DNA from: Thermosynechococcus sp.
GTDB lineage: Bacteria > Cyanobacteriota > Cyanobacteriia > Thermosynechococcales > Thermosynechococcaceae
Direction: 5' to 3'
DNA: 64,000 bases
NCBI RefSeq assembly: GCF_025999095.1
Contig: NZ_AP024678.1
Span: forward strand, 2,077,527 to 2,141,526
In this document: piece by piece, positions 25,372-33,900 of the stretch
Layout: each line of letters begins with the position of its first letter
Numbering within the stretch: the first letter of the stretch is position 1
The notes under the pieces: model-generated
What the model was told of the DNA's origin: nothing
Seen by the model: only the letters and a program-made list of their open reading frames with translations
The model's database searches: none
Made by a program: the position numbers and the translations under genes

Positions 25372-26427
25372 CTAAGCAGTCTTTTCACGGGGGGTTGACC
25401 CACCCCTAGCAGCCAGCATTGTGATCACAGGAACCGCCAAGGCAGCAACCGGGGGAAGAATGCGGCCAAGGGGTTGAGGGAGATTCAAGCTGACGCCCAA
25501 GGCAGAAACCACGGTTGCCGCAATGCCACTTATCCAAAGCACTGTGTCGCGTCGCCGTTGTTGTCGCTTTAGGCGGTGATTTTCCTGGGCAGCAAGGGTG
25601 AGTTCGGTGGGCACAACGGTTGAGGATTGATTGGGCAATCCTTCTAAATTCTGCTGTAGGCTCTGCAGTTCGTTTTGGACTTGAGCCAGTTCCTCCTGCA
25701 GGCGATCGCGCTCTTCTTCCACTCGGGTGAGTTGGCGTGTCACCTCCACCAAGCGCTGAGCAAGGTCTGCATTGGCAGACTTCCCTAAGAGTGCTGTATC
25801 CTCTAAAGGTGCCGCTGGGGCAGCAGCCAGGAGAGTTTGCACTTGCTGTGCCGAGGCCGCCTTTTCGGTTTGCAGGGCAGTTAGCTGAGCTTGCAGTTCC
25901 TGTACTTGGGAAGCTTGAAGTTGTAACGTCGCCAGTTGCTGCTGCAGTTCGTCCTGCTGAATAAGAGCCTGTGCCAGTTCCTGTTCAAGATTTTGCCGCA
26001 GGCCGCTCAAGGTGGCATTTTCTTCGCGAAGGCGGGCAATTTCCGCCTCTAGGGGAGCTGTTTCTACCGCTGGGGTTGCTGCCTGTGCCCCTAGTTCTTT
26101 CATCTTAGTCAAGAGGGCTGCATGCTCCTGCTGAAGGCGCTCCAGGTCTTGGCGCAGTTGATCTCGTTGCTGTTGCACATGGTTGAGTTCTGCAGTGAGC
26201 TCGCTAATTTGCGCCTGTAGGGATTGGTTGTGGGCGATCGCCCGCTGTTGGGCGCTCAGGGTGAGGGACTCCAATTCAGCCGTCAGGGAGTTTAGATCAA
26301 TACCCTGTGCAGGGGGGCCGTCCAACTCACCCAAATCACTGATGATGCTCTCTAATAGGTCGTCGGGTTGGTTGCTAGGGGATTCTGGACTGGCCATGAT
26401 CCGGATACCTGCGCAAGTGCTAAGCAT
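25372..26427 (-). CDS. coiled-coil protein with C-terminal membrane hairpin
   Basis: About 350 residues. Residues 45-280 are almost unbroken heptad-like coiled coil rich in Leu, Gln and Glu (LQAQISELTAELNHVQQQRDQLRQ and similar). They are followed by a basic stretch (RLKRQQRRRD) and two hydrophobic helices (TVLWISGIAATVVSALGVSL and ILPPVAALAVPVITMLAA). Such a build suggests a membrane-tethered scaffold. No named family recognised. The start may be ATG 26397 (MASPESPSN) instead of 26427; the GGAG before 26427 is too close, and neither site is well placed. The gene is rich in GCGATCGC. Confidence 0.7.
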   Translation of the reverse strand: MLSTCAGIRIMASPESPSNQPDDLLESIISDLGELDGPPAQGIDLNSLTAELESLTLSAQQRAIAHNQSLQAQISELTAELNHVQQQRDQLRQDLERLQQEHAALLTKMKELGAQAATPAVETAPLEAEIARLREENATLSGLRQNLEQELAQALIQQDELQQQLATLQLQASQVQELQAQLTALQTEKAASAQQVQTLLAAAPAAPLEDTALLGKSANADLAQRLVEVTRQLTRVEEERDRLQEELAQVQNELQSLQQNLEGLPNQSSTVVPTELTLAAQENHRLKRQQRRRDTVLWISGIAATVVSALGVSLNLPQPLGRILPPVAALAVPVITMLAARGGSTPREKTA

Positions 26428-26488
26428 TGCTCCAATTATAGCGATCGCCGCCCCTATCCTCTAGGCTAGGGCTTGAACTCGGTGGGTA

Positions 26489-27073
26489 CTATTGGGCGCC
26501 CAAGGAAAAAGCTGTTTGAAAGTCTTGGCGGGTCATGGGCTGTGTTACCTCTAGCCCCTCACCCCCTAGGACACGGAGCGGTTCACCAGCAATGGAAATC
26601 CAAACTGGTGCCTTGGGATCACTCGCCGTTGCTGTGTACAAGACCTGCCCTAAGCGCGCTTGCATCGAGGCACTCCCCCCGCCCTTGGTAAACTCTGGGG
26701 AGAGATCAACATGGATGCCATCGGCTTTGACTTCTACCCAATTGACACGGGTATTTTCCGGAATGCTGGTGGTGACATCTTGGTTGGCAGGTCCTGCCAA
26801 AAGCCGCTCCAGACGCGATCGAATAAAGAGTTCTGGCCGTGTTGCCGAGGTATTAATCCGTACGGTTGCAGGCACCAAAATGAGGGTGTCCCCTTCATTT
26901 TTCACCCAAAAGATTTGAGTTTCCTGCTGCTGCGCGACTTCCGCCGCATTGGGAACTGGCTCTGCCTGCCGCGGAGGATTCAAGGTTAGCCATGCCGCTG
27001 TACTAGCCGAGGCAAGGCCAATAACGGCCAGCCCAATCAATGCGGGGCGGGAGCGGGTGACTTTTGCTGCCAT
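26489..27073 (-). CDS. GerMN-domain protein, membrane anchored
   Basis: A 194-residue protein: an N-terminal signal anchor (ALIGLAVIGLASASTAAWLTL), a short linker, and a GerMN domain from about residue 55 (QIFWVKNEGDTLILVPATVRI, RLERLLAGP, NWVEVKADGIHVDLSPEF, MQARLGQVLYTATASDPKAPVWISI). GerMN proteins occur in spore germination of Bacillus and, in cyanobacteria, are thought to act in the periplasm, possibly near the cell wall. ATG 27073 has AAGGAGA in front at good distance; the longer frame from 27124 lacks it. Confidence 0.85.
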   Translation of the reverse strand: MAAKVTRSRPALIGLAVIGLASASTAAWLTLNPPRQAEPVPNAAEVAQQQETQIFWVKNEGDTLILVPATVRINTSATRPELFIRSRLERLLAGPANQDVTTSIPENTRVNWVEVKADGIHVDLSPEFTKGGGSASMQARLGQVLYTATASDPKAPVWISIAGEPLRVLGGEGLEVTQPMTRQDFQTAFSLGAQ

Positions 27074-27225
27074 CACGATCTCTCCTTGGCGGGATGCACC
27101 TGCCTTTATTCTAGACGTCACCATTCAAGGGTAAGGTTCCATTTCCGGTCGCGTTAGGGGCAGTCGACAACTACTTAAACTAGTTAAACTAGAGGACAAT
27201 TGTCCCTTTGGATACCGTTTAAGTC

Positions 27226-27471
27226 ATGGTGCAAACGGCTCTCGGTGCAGAAGAACTGGCTACTGCCCTCCTTGATGCGGTTAGGATTGCCCCCAAAGAT
27301 TGGCATCGCCTCAAGGGAAATCGCCGTGCCCGTGCCCTCGAACAAGCGGCTGCCGCTCTCGTCTATCTTCTCAAGGAAAATGATGCTGAGGCACTGGCGC
27401 ATCTCCAACAGGCAGTGGGTTGGCTCGATCGCTCCATTAGTGCACCTGCCTGCCCTACACACCACCCTTAG
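27226..27471 (+). CDS. small conserved cyanobacterial hypothetical protein
   Basis: An 81-residue helical protein (EELATALLDAVRIAPKDWHRLKGNRRARALEQAAAALVYLLKENDAEALAHLQQAVGWLDRSISAPACP). The pattern DWHRLKxNRxARAxEQ is one I recall from a small cyanobacteria-specific family of unknown function (DUF6439-like). It is TPR-sized but has no repeat. The C-terminal CPTHH could bind metal. Its stop overlaps the end of the convergent DUF2227-like gene by four bases. Confidence 0.7.
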   Translation: MVQTALGAEELATALLDAVRIAPKDWHRLKGNRRARALEQAAAALVYLLKENDAEALAHLQQAVGWLDRSISAPACPTHHP

Positions 27472-27959
27472 GGGTGCCAGCGTCGCCACTGGGAAACCAG
27501 CAAATCGCTGGTGACATGGAGTAGTGCCGATAGCTCTAGGCCAAGGGCGATCGCCAGTCCCCAGCGCCAATCTACTCGCCACCAGTGATGCAGCCATTCC
27601 TGTAGTCCCGTGAGATGACCCGTGCAGGCGGCTACGCCAGCAATCAGTCCCAGCCCTAACCCCAGCCAAAAACTGAGATACAGCAAACGAATGAGGGTTC
27701 CCACTAGCGGGCCATGGGTCCAAAGGGAGCGGTGGCAAAACATCTTTTGATAGGGCAGCCAAATTATCCGTAGCCAGCCCCAACGGTAGTAGGGTAATGA
27801 GACCGTATCTAGATCAGGGCTCAGGAGAAAGCCGCCAATGCCAAAGCTGCTACTGGCAACTGCCCCCCACACCCAATCGCGCGTCAGAGCACTGACGGTA
27901 AAGCCAACCATTGGCATAACGATCCATGTCAGGCGATCGTGGGTGCGACCACTGGGCAT
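27468..27959 (-). CDS. DUF2227-like putative metal-binding membrane protein
   Basis: A 163-residue membrane protein beginning MPSGRTHDRLTW, with the conserved His and Asp of this family near the start (GRTHDR), FLLSPDLDTVSLPYYRWG, and FCHRSLWTHGPLVG in the middle. These His/Asp clusters resemble the metal ligands of YdjM/DUF457-type hydrolase-like membrane proteins. Three to four hydrophobic helices follow. The product is unknown. ATG 27959 has GGAGG before it; the frame upstream to 27977 is not needed. Confidence 0.8.
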   Translation of the reverse strand: MPSGRTHDRLTWIVMPMVGFTVSALTRDWVWGAVASSSFGIGGFLLSPDLDTVSLPYYRWGWLRIIWLPYQKMFCHRSLWTHGPLVGTLIRLLYLSFWLGLGLGLIAGVAACTGHLTGLQEWLHHWWRVDWRWGLAIALGLELSALLHVTSDLLVSQWRRWHP

Positions 27960-28017
27960 CCCCTCCTCCGAACACACTTTCCCTGAGAAGCTACGGACAG
28001 GTAGGCTGGATCATGCA

Positions 28018-28152
28018 ATGGCAGAACTTATTGCGGACGGTGTGCGTCTAAGGGAGCTTGAAGCAACTAGACTGAAATTTGAATTTGATGCAGAGGGAGC
28101 GCGCAAAACTAAATCGCAGGGTGTGCCAGTTCACACACCTATCCCCGATTAA
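28018..28152 (+). CDS. possible small ORF, 44 aa
   Basis: MAELIADGVRLRELEATRLK and a polar rest ending HTPIPD. The sequence is plausibly helical and the frame is open well upstream of the ATG, but there is no good ribosome site and no recognised family. It could be a leader peptide, a remnant, or chance. It lies between the DUF2227-like gene and amiC. Confidence 0.2.
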   Translation: MAELIADGVRLRELEATRLKFEFDAEGARKTKSQGVPVHTPIPD

Positions 28153-28232
28153 GTATGCTGAGCTCGTTTAAGGGCATGGGTTGGCGAGCCAACTGAACCG
28201 TGGGACTGTGCATCGCTGGTGGAGGAAAGGGA

Positions 28233-30038
28233 ATGGAGCAACGGTGGCATTCTTGGCAATTTCGAGCGGTGGTGAGTTGTCTATGGGCACCCACTGCCGC
28301 ATGGATTATGGCTCAGCCAGCTACAGCCAGGGATCTGCAACTGTGGCGCCTCAACCCTGCCACTAATCAACTGGAAATCCGCACCGAACGGGCTGTTCAG
28401 CCCCGTGCTGAGTTGGTCTACAATCCAACCCGCCTTGTCATTGACTTGCCTGGTGTCGTTCTCGGGAGCCCCCAGATCAGTCAAAACTACAGTGGTGCCA
28501 TTCGCCAAGTGCGGGTTGCCCAGTTTGACCCCCAAACGACGCGGATTGTGGTCGAATATGCGGCGGGTTTTACAATTGACCCGCAGCAGGTGCGCTTTCG
28601 GGGAGTCACAGCCAATAACTGGTTGGTGCAACTGCCCACACCCCAACAGCAGACAGTTGCGCTACCGACGCCGCCCCCACCGTCTTCCCCTTCCACCCCT
28701 TCGGTACCGCCCACAGAGCCCCTGCAAATTCGGAGTTGGCGTGCCGATGGCACGGGTTTTCTCGTGTTTGCTGATCGCCCCTTGCCCGAAGGCAGTTACA
28801 CCCTTCGCCGGCCGCGGCGCGATCGCCTTGAAATCCTCCTTAGCAATAGTGAACTCATTCGCAACTTTAGTCCCCGGCGCTTGGAACTGCGCCGCTTTGG
28901 TCGGGATCGCATCCGCGCCGAAATCCGTGCCCAGAGCGATCGCCAAGTCCAAATCACCCTCGATATTGATGCCCAAGATGCCGATTGGCAAGTGAGTCCC
29001 CGTAATGATGGCTTCGTGATTGTGCCCTCAACCACGGCAATTACCCCGCCGACGGCTCCGCCACCCCCCCAACGACCTCGTGGGATTCCGGCAGCCAGTG
29101 CGCAAACCCCCCTCACAACAATCCAGCGCGTTGACTTGGGGGGACGAGAGTTATTAATTCAGGGCGATCGCACCGTTTTCTATAGCGTGGGCTGGGAAGG
29201 CAATCGCTATCGCATTCGCCTCCGCCAAGCCCAGTTGGGGAGTGATCTACGGGAACCGTTCCTTGCCAGCGGCAGCCCCCTGAGCAATATTGAATTTCGG
29301 CAAGAGGATAACCAAACTGTCTCCATTCTCCTCACCCCAGCGCCCAACTTTCGCATCCTTGGCCCTCGTCCCCTATCGGCTGAAGCGTTTGTTGTGCAAA
29401 TTCAGGGGACAAATGACTCCCTAGGGAGTACGTCCACCCCTATTGATATTCCACCAACAGTAAGCCCCGAGCCTCCTCCTCAACCCGTCCCCCGCGGTCG
29501 TTTTGTGGTGGTCATTGACCCGGGTCATGGGGGGCCAGATGCTGGCGCAGTGGGTATTGGCGGCATTCGCGAAAAGGATATTGTTCTAGATGTTGGTCTT
29601 CAGGTGGCCCAATTTTTGCAGCAGCAAGGTGTGCAGGTGATAATGACCCGCACTACAGATATTGATTTAGACTTGGCTCCCCGGGTAGCCATTGCCGAAC
29701 GGGCACGGGCAAATGCCTTTGTCAGTATTCACGCCAATGCCATTAGTATGGCTCGCCCCGATGTGAATGGATTGGAAACCTACTTTGCCCCCGGACGCTC
29801 CAGCCGCCTCGCTGTTGCCATTCACAGGAGTATTCTCAGTTCCTTGAATATTCGCGATCGCGGGGTAAGGTCGGCGCGGTTTTATGTTATCCGCAACACT
29901 TCCATGGATGCCACTTTGGTGGAAATTGGTTTTGTCACTGGCGCAGAGGATGCAGCAAACTTTCAGAATCCGACCTGGCGCACGCAAATGGCACGGGCGA
30001 TCGCCCAAGGTATTCTGAATTTTTTGAATGGGAGATGA
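28233..30038 (+). CDS. amiC: N-acetylmuramoyl-L-alanine amidase with AMIN domains
   Basis: Periplasmic zinc amidase that cuts the bond between MurNAc and the stem peptide; in cyanobacteria AmiC-type enzymes help cell separation. ATG 28233 follows GGAGGAAAGGGA; residues about 10-30 form the signal peptide. Two AMIN-like beta domains follow (LVIDLPGVVLGSP and a second near residues 340-390), with Pro-rich linkers. The catalytic Amidase_3 domain starts near 430: VIDPGHGGPDAGAVG (zinc His), EKDIVLDVG (zinc Glu), SIHANA (zinc His) and TLVEIGFVTG (catalytic Glu). Its stop codon touches the 3' end of tmRNA on the other strand. Confidence 0.93.
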   Translation: MEQRWHSWQFRAVVSCLWAPTAAWIMAQPATARDLQLWRLNPATNQLEIRTERAVQPRAELVYNPTRLVIDLPGVVLGSPQISQNYSGAIRQVRVAQFDPQTTRIVVEYAAGFTIDPQQVRFRGVTANNWLVQLPTPQQQTVALPTPPPPSSPSTPSVPPTEPLQIRSWRADGTGFLVFADRPLPEGSYTLRRPRRDRLEILLSNSELIRNFSPRRLELRRFGRDRIRAEIRAQSDRQVQITLDIDAQDADWQVSPRNDGFVIVPSTTAITPPTAPPPPQRPRGIPAASAQTPLTTIQRVDLGGRELLIQGDRTVFYSVGWEGNRYRIRLRQAQLGSDLREPFLASGSPLSNIEFRQEDNQTVSILLTPAPNFRILGPRPLSAEAFVVQIQGTNDSLGSTSTPIDIPPTVSPEPPPQPVPRGRFVVVIDPGHGGPDAGAVGIGGIREKDIVLDVGLQVAQFLQQQGVQVIMTRTTDIDLDLAPRVAIAERARANAFVSIHANAISMARPDVNGLETYFAPGRSSRLAVAIHRSILSSLNIRDRGVRSARFYVIRNTSMDATLVEIGFVTGAEDAANFQNPTWRTQMARAIAQGILNFLNGR

Positions 30039-30421
30039 TGGAGCTGACGGGAGTCGAACCCGTGTCCGCCCTAGCTATTCATCGACTGCTCCTTCACAGG
30101 CTTAGCCTTTTTGACCCTCAGGCGGGGACTGTTCCTTATCCCGAACAGTAGGATGCTCTGGTAGAGTCTTTGCTAAACAGCCCACCAGAGAGAACTGCCT
30201 AGCGCATCCGTTGGGGTTAACCCGCTGCCCTTAACGGAGTCGGACAACGAGTGCTCGAACCTGTATAGAGGTCTTAGGCTACCGCAGCAGCTTTACGAGC
30301 GAAAGGAACGATGTTGTTCGCAGTTACTTTTGACTTGGACTCTGGATTAACGAGAGATAGTCCACTCTCGACCTGCATCACAGCCCAACTTTCACTAGGA
30401 CGTCGAAGCCGTTTCAGCCCC
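30039..30421 (-). ncRNA. ssrA: tmRNA (transfer-messenger RNA), one-piece
   Basis: Rescues ribosomes stalled on broken mRNA and tags the product for proteolysis. On the minus strand the 5' end GGGGCTGAAACGGCTTCGAC pairs with the 3' CAGCTCC; the T arm reads GGGTTCGACTCCCG. The tag frame starts at the GCG resume codon (30319-30321) and encodes ANNIVPFARKAAAVA, ending with TAA at 30274-30276. This is the cyanobacterial type of tag. CCA is not encoded. The gene is one piece (not permuted). The 3' end lies one base from the amiC stop codon. Confidence 0.97.
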
Positions 30422-30437
30422 TTCTGTAGAGCTACTC

Positions 30438-30468
30438 CTAAATTAGCGCATTTTTTTGGAGTTGACAA
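30438..30468 (-). promoter_or_regulatory. probable ssrA promoter
   Basis: On the minus strand TTGTCA and TAATTT stand 17 bp apart, about 20 bases before the mature 5' end of tmRNA, leaving a short leader for RNase P removal. The -35 element begins just downstream of the HerA-like gene stop. Confidence 0.45.
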
Positions 30469-30475
30469 CGGGTAG

Positions 30476-32179
30476 TTATTCGAGCGACAGCCGGCCCATG
30501 GTTTGCGGTTGAGGACGGGGGGCGGGGCCGGCCGTTGCGATCATCCGCTCCAACTGTTTGCGTGGGGCAAAATACTCTTGCCACAGGGCAGGGGCATCCA
30601 GCGTGTCCCCCCCGTGAGTCGTCAAGCGTTGCCGCACGCGGCAGAGAACAGGGGTATTCACACAGGCACCGGCAATAATCACTTGCCCCTTGCTGAGGGC
30701 CGGCAGTTCTCTGAGCAAATCTCGACCCGCCGCCTCCACCCCATGTTTGAGGCTCTCTTGATCCACGGGGTTGACAATTCGCAGAATAAACTGGCTCATG
30801 CACTGGGAGAGAACATCGCTATCGAGTTTGCCCGGACGCTGGGTAATCAATCCCACCCCCAGGCCAAATTTACGGCCTTCACTGAGAATCGTGCGCAGCA
30901 CCCGCTTACATTGCGAGGGTTCATGGGCAGGGGCAAAGCGATGTGCTTCCTCAATCAAAATAAAGACCGGGTAGGGGAGGTATTGCTCATCCCGCTCAGA
31001 GACGCGGCCTTTTTGGGTATTGATGCGGGCATGGTTGGTTTGGCGCAAAATGGCGGTGGCAATGACCTGCTGCTCTTCAAGGGGAATCTCATTCATTTGC
31101 AGAATGGTCACTTGGCCGGGGGTGAATAACTCCTGCGGTGGTAAGTGTTCAGAGGCATGGAAATAGTCGGAGCGCTCCATTTTTTCTAGCTTCCAGGCCA
31201 AAGCATCGGCAGAGGAACCCGGCTTGACATTGCCCGCTTCATCTTCAACGCGATCCACATCATAAACCGCTCTAATCAAATCTTGGATACTCCAATGGCC
31301 CTTGGGATAGCAGCGGCGTACTTCATCGTGGGCTTTTTTGAGAATGGCCTGCTGGCGATCGCTCATCTGGGGAAGGAGGGTGAGAATATCGTAAAACTCA
31401 AGGGCGGAGACCCGAATTTTAATGTTTTCTGGCCTAATGATCTTCACCTGGGGTTGATAGCCATCTTCCCCTTGAAACGCTGGGTGTCCCCTCATTTGGG
31501 TCAAAGTGTCGTATTCCCCATGGGGGTCAAGGATTAGCACCGCTGCCCGATTTTTGGGGGACAGCAATTCCTCCACCAACACACCTGCGGTATAGGATTT
31601 TCCTGATCCTGTCCCTGCAAGGATGGCCAGATGGGTACTCACCAGTTCTTTGACATCAAGGGCAATGGGAACGGCACCCTCCTCACGCAACAGGAGTGAC
31701 CCGATATGAGCCGCCCCCGGCGCCCCTGGCTTTTTCCTGTTGAGGACCCGTTGCAGCAGCTCATCCTCGGCTAAATAGACCTTGACACCGGGCACGGGGA
31801 GCCGCCGCAAATTATTGAAACCAAAAACAGGATCAAATTCGCCGACGATTTCTACGGTCATCTCATAGAGTTCCGCCGGCTCACAGGTAAAACCAATGAG
31901 AGCAGCCACAGCACCGGGATTCAGCTCGTGATCGGCAAACATGCGATCCGGCAGATGCTCGATCAGACGGCAGCTGGTAATTTTACCCAAGACTTGGTGA
32001 ACAGCACCATCATCGGAGTTTGAGGTCGCACTTGGGGAACGACTCAGCTCGTAATAGACAAATTCGCCCATTCGCACCGGCTGGGCATCGGCAGTAATAA
32101 AGATGTATTCACTACTGCTGTCGCCAGGGCCTTTAACAATGCCAACGATGTGGCGCGAGGGAGCTTGGCTACGGTTCAT
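30476..32179 (-). CDS. HerA-like DUF87 ATPase
   Basis: A 567-residue hexameric translocase-type ATPase. The N-terminal HAS-barrel-like region (HIVGIVKGPGDSSSEYIFIT, PVRMGEFVYYE) is followed by the RecA core: Walker A LAILAGTGSGKSYTAG near residue 190, LILDPHGEYD, Walker B VFILIEEAHRFAP and an arginine-finger region LSEGRKFGLGVGLITQRPGKLD. HerA works with the nuclease NurA in archaeal end resection; in bacteria DUF87 proteins also occur in defence pairs with Sir2 or DUF4297. No such partner is adjacent here, so a housekeeping DNA-repair role seems more likely. Confidence 0.88.
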   Translation of the reverse strand: MNRSQAPSRHIVGIVKGPGDSSSEYIFITADAQPVRMGEFVYYELSRSPSATSNSDDGAVHQVLGKITSCRLIEHLPDRMFADHELNPGAVAALIGFTCEPAELYEMTVEIVGEFDPVFGFNNLRRLPVPGVKVYLAEDELLQRVLNRKKPGAPGAAHIGSLLLREEGAVPIALDVKELVSTHLAILAGTGSGKSYTAGVLVEELLSPKNRAAVLILDPHGEYDTLTQMRGHPAFQGEDGYQPQVKIIRPENIKIRVSALEFYDILTLLPQMSDRQQAILKKAHDEVRRCYPKGHWSIQDLIRAVYDVDRVEDEAGNVKPGSSADALAWKLEKMERSDYFHASEHLPPQELFTPGQVTILQMNEIPLEEQQVIATAILRQTNHARINTQKGRVSERDEQYLPYPVFILIEEAHRFAPAHEPSQCKRVLRTILSEGRKFGLGVGLITQRPGKLDSDVLSQCMSQFILRIVNPVDQESLKHGVEAAGRDLLRELPALSKGQVIIAGACVNTPVLCRVRQRLTTHGGDTLDAPALWQEYFAPRKQLERMIATAGPAPRPQPQTMGRLSLE

Positions 32180-32270
32180 GGTACGGCAGGGGAAAGTAGG
32201 GTAATACGGTTATTTCAATCCTAGAGGATTGCTCAACAATAGAGTCTGAAAGGATAGAGTCTGAAAGGGT

Positions 32271-33080
32271 CTACTCCTCGAGAACAGCTGGGGGAGCACC
32301 GGGGGTAGGAATGAAGAAAGCAATAATGGCCCCGAGGGCAAAACCGGCCACATTGCGCAGCAGCGGTAGCCATTCTTGAGTGCGCACTAGAACAGGACCT
32401 AAGCCAAAGGCAAAGAAAAGCATCCCCCACAGAGGTGAAAAGAGGAGAATCCACGTCCAAGCCACCTTTTGAGCGGGACGGCGGGGACGGGCCACAAAAC
32501 CCAAAATAAGACCGCCAAAGATCGAGGTGGCGAGGGTGAGGATCCATTGCTCTTGGGGTAATCCTGGCACAGCACGGCAGCCCCCTTGGGCAAGGCAGGT
32601 TTCGATGGCTTGTAGAGACTGCAGAATAGCCTGATCTTCGCCGTTGTCGCGGACAAAGTATTGGTTGCCAAAGCGGGTTTGCAATTCGACCCAAAAGGTG
32701 CGCTGGAGGACGCGGTAGGCCGTGTCGCCCACATTAAAGTTCAAAAGATTCCCACCGCGGGTATCCGCCACCAACAGAATACTGCGATCGTCTAAGTCCC
32801 AAAAATCGCGTACAGCCAGGCCGGGGGTGCGATCGTACTGGGTGAGGACGCGCAATTTCCAACCGGTCTGCGCCTCAAAGTCGGCGAGTTCGCTGTCAAG
32901 GCGTGCCTTTTGAACCGGGGTAAGAATTTGGGCTAAGTCAATAACGTTTGTTGGTTCTGGGGGTAACAATTCAGGATTGTTAAAGCTGTGGGCAGGGGCG
33001 ATCGCCCCCAACCAGCAGAAGCTAACAAGCACCATGACTAGGCCAAGTTGGCGAAACCAGCGCCGGAGTTGTTGAGGCAT
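32271..33080 (-). CDS. TPM-domain protein (Psb32-like)
   Basis: A 269-residue protein with a signal peptide (LVMVLVSFCWLGAIAPAHSF), a TPM domain from about residue 40 to 160 (VIDLAQILTPVQKARLDSELADFEAQTGWKLRVLTQ, DRSILLVADTRGGNLLNFNVG) and two C-terminal membrane helices (WILTLATSIFGGLILGFVA, VAWTWILLFSPLWGMLFFA) plus a third. Psb32 of Synechocystis and its plant relative TLP18.3 help repair photosystem II after photodamage. The domain would lie in the lumen. The match is by domain and architecture; other TPM proteins exist in cyanobacteria. Confidence 0.82.
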   Translation of the reverse strand: MPQQLRRWFRQLGLVMVLVSFCWLGAIAPAHSFNNPELLPPEPTNVIDLAQILTPVQKARLDSELADFEAQTGWKLRVLTQYDRTPGLAVRDFWDLDDRSILLVADTRGGNLLNFNVGDTAYRVLQRTFWVELQTRFGNQYFVRDNGEDQAILQSLQAIETCLAQGGCRAVPGLPQEQWILTLATSIFGGLILGFVARPRRPAQKVAWTWILLFSPLWGMLFFAFGLGPVLVRTQEWLPLLRNVAGFALGAIIAFFIPTPGAPPAVLEE

Positions 33081-33200
33081 CGTAATAAAAATTTACAAAT
33101 AGAGCATCTTTTTTAATTATCTTAAGGGTACGCTGCGAAACATTGCAATCAGGCTTGCCCCCCTTTCAGGGAATAATGCAGTATTTGTTCAAACTCGCCC

Positions 33201-33329
33201 CTATCCGGAGACTGCCGTTGCTGCACTGCCGCCTAAGTTTCCCCTTCCCTCTGTTTCAGTGGCCACAGGAATGGGACGCTGAGAAAGGGCCACTAATTCT
33301 GGATAAACCTCCATGAGTGGGTTGGGCAT
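33201..33329 (-). CDS. possible 42-aa protein translationally coupled to sufE
   Basis: ATG 33329 follows the sufE stop by nine bases and has GAGG overlapping that stop, at 7 bases from the start. The product begins MPNPLMEVYPELVALSQRPI and ends with a Gly/Ala/Ser-rich tail. No domain is recognised. The placement favours a real small protein, but the short length makes it uncertain. Confidence 0.4.
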   Translation of the reverse strand: MPNPLMEVYPELVALSQRPIPVATETEGRGNLGGSAATAVSG

Positions 33330-33338
33330 CGTGAATCC

Positions 33339-33788
33339 TCAAGTTGCTAAGCAAGCCTCAGCCAGATGATAGACCAGTGCCTTCTGTTTTATGGTTTGAA
33401 AAATATTGTAAAAACCATTGGCACGAGAAGGAATCAGGCTGATATCCAGCCCAGTTTGTCGAATGAAATCAGGCTTTAACTGGATGATTGCGGCGGGAGC
33501 CAACCGGTTTAATCCCTTGACCAACAGGCCCACTAATCCCTTCGTCAGTTGGGAGTCGGAATCGCCCTGAAAAATTACCTTGCCCTGCTGCAAACTGGCA
33601 GTCAGATACACCTGAGACACACAGCCAGGGACCTTATTTTTTGCCACTTTTTGCTCCGCGGGAAACGGCGGCAGGCCCTTGGCAAACGAGGGCAGATATT
33701 CATAGCGCCGCTGCGATTCTGCAATCTGCTGGAAGCGCTGGGCAACCCGCTCCAGGGAGGCAGGCAAGGGTTGGGAGGCGGTCAGCAT
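33339..33788 (-). CDS. sufE: SufE-type sulfur acceptor protein
   Basis: Accepts persulfide sulfur from cysteine desulfurase SufS and passes it to the SufBCD scaffold for iron-sulfur cluster assembly. The 149-residue protein has LERVAQRFQQIAESQRRYEYL, KVPGCVSQVYLTA with the catalytic cysteine, FQGDSDSQLTKGLVGLLV, and FYNIFQTIKQKAL. The promoter region contains a Fur-box-like palindrome, so iron control is likely. A hairpin terminator of the upstream gene separates the transcription units. Confidence 0.93.
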   Translation of the reverse strand: MLTASQPLPASLERVAQRFQQIAESQRRYEYLPSFAKGLPPFPAEQKVAKNKVPGCVSQVYLTASLQQGKVIFQGDSDSQLTKGLVGLLVKGLNRLAPAAIIQLKPDFIRQTGLDISLIPSRANGFYNIFQTIKQKALVYHLAEACLAT

Positions 33789-33813
33789 ATCAATCGAGGC
33801 GTAGGTCTTAAAT

Positions 33814-33833
33814 AAAAATGATAATTATTCTTA
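33814..33833 (-). promoter_or_regulatory. candidate Fur box upstream of sufE
   Basis: AAAAATGATAATTATTCTTA matches about 14 of the 19 positions of the Fur consensus (core AATGATAAT then ATT). It lies 26-45 bases before the sufE start, where binding would block transcription when iron is plentiful. Confidence 0.5.
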
Positions 33834-33839
33834 CTATAT

Positions 33840-33872
33840 AAAAAGCAGAGGAACTGTGGGAAGTCCTCCGCT
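33840..33872 (-). terminator. intrinsic terminator after the deoxyhypusine-synthase-like gene
   Basis: Read on the minus strand AGCGGAGGA pairs with TCCTCTGCT (one G-U pair) around an 11-base loop and is followed by TTTTT. It ends the upstream gene and isolates sufE. Confidence 0.75.
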
Positions 33873-33900
33873 GTATGTATAGCCTTAGGACGGGGGACTG

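Noticed and set aside
28176-28195. GTTGGC-GA-GCCAAC hairpin before amiC as a riboswitch or terminator
   Set aside because: The 2-base loop is too tight for the full stem and there is no T run or conserved riboswitch core.
30274-30468. 64-residue minus-strand frame ending in ANNIVPFARKAAAVA
   Set aside because: Not a protein gene: this is the tag-coding part of tmRNA read through from its 5' domain.
30476-32179. HerA-like ATPase as part of a HerA-Sir2 or HerA-DUF4297 defence pair
   Set aside because: Neighbours are tmRNA and a Psb32-like gene; no Sir2, nuclease or NurA gene is adjacent.
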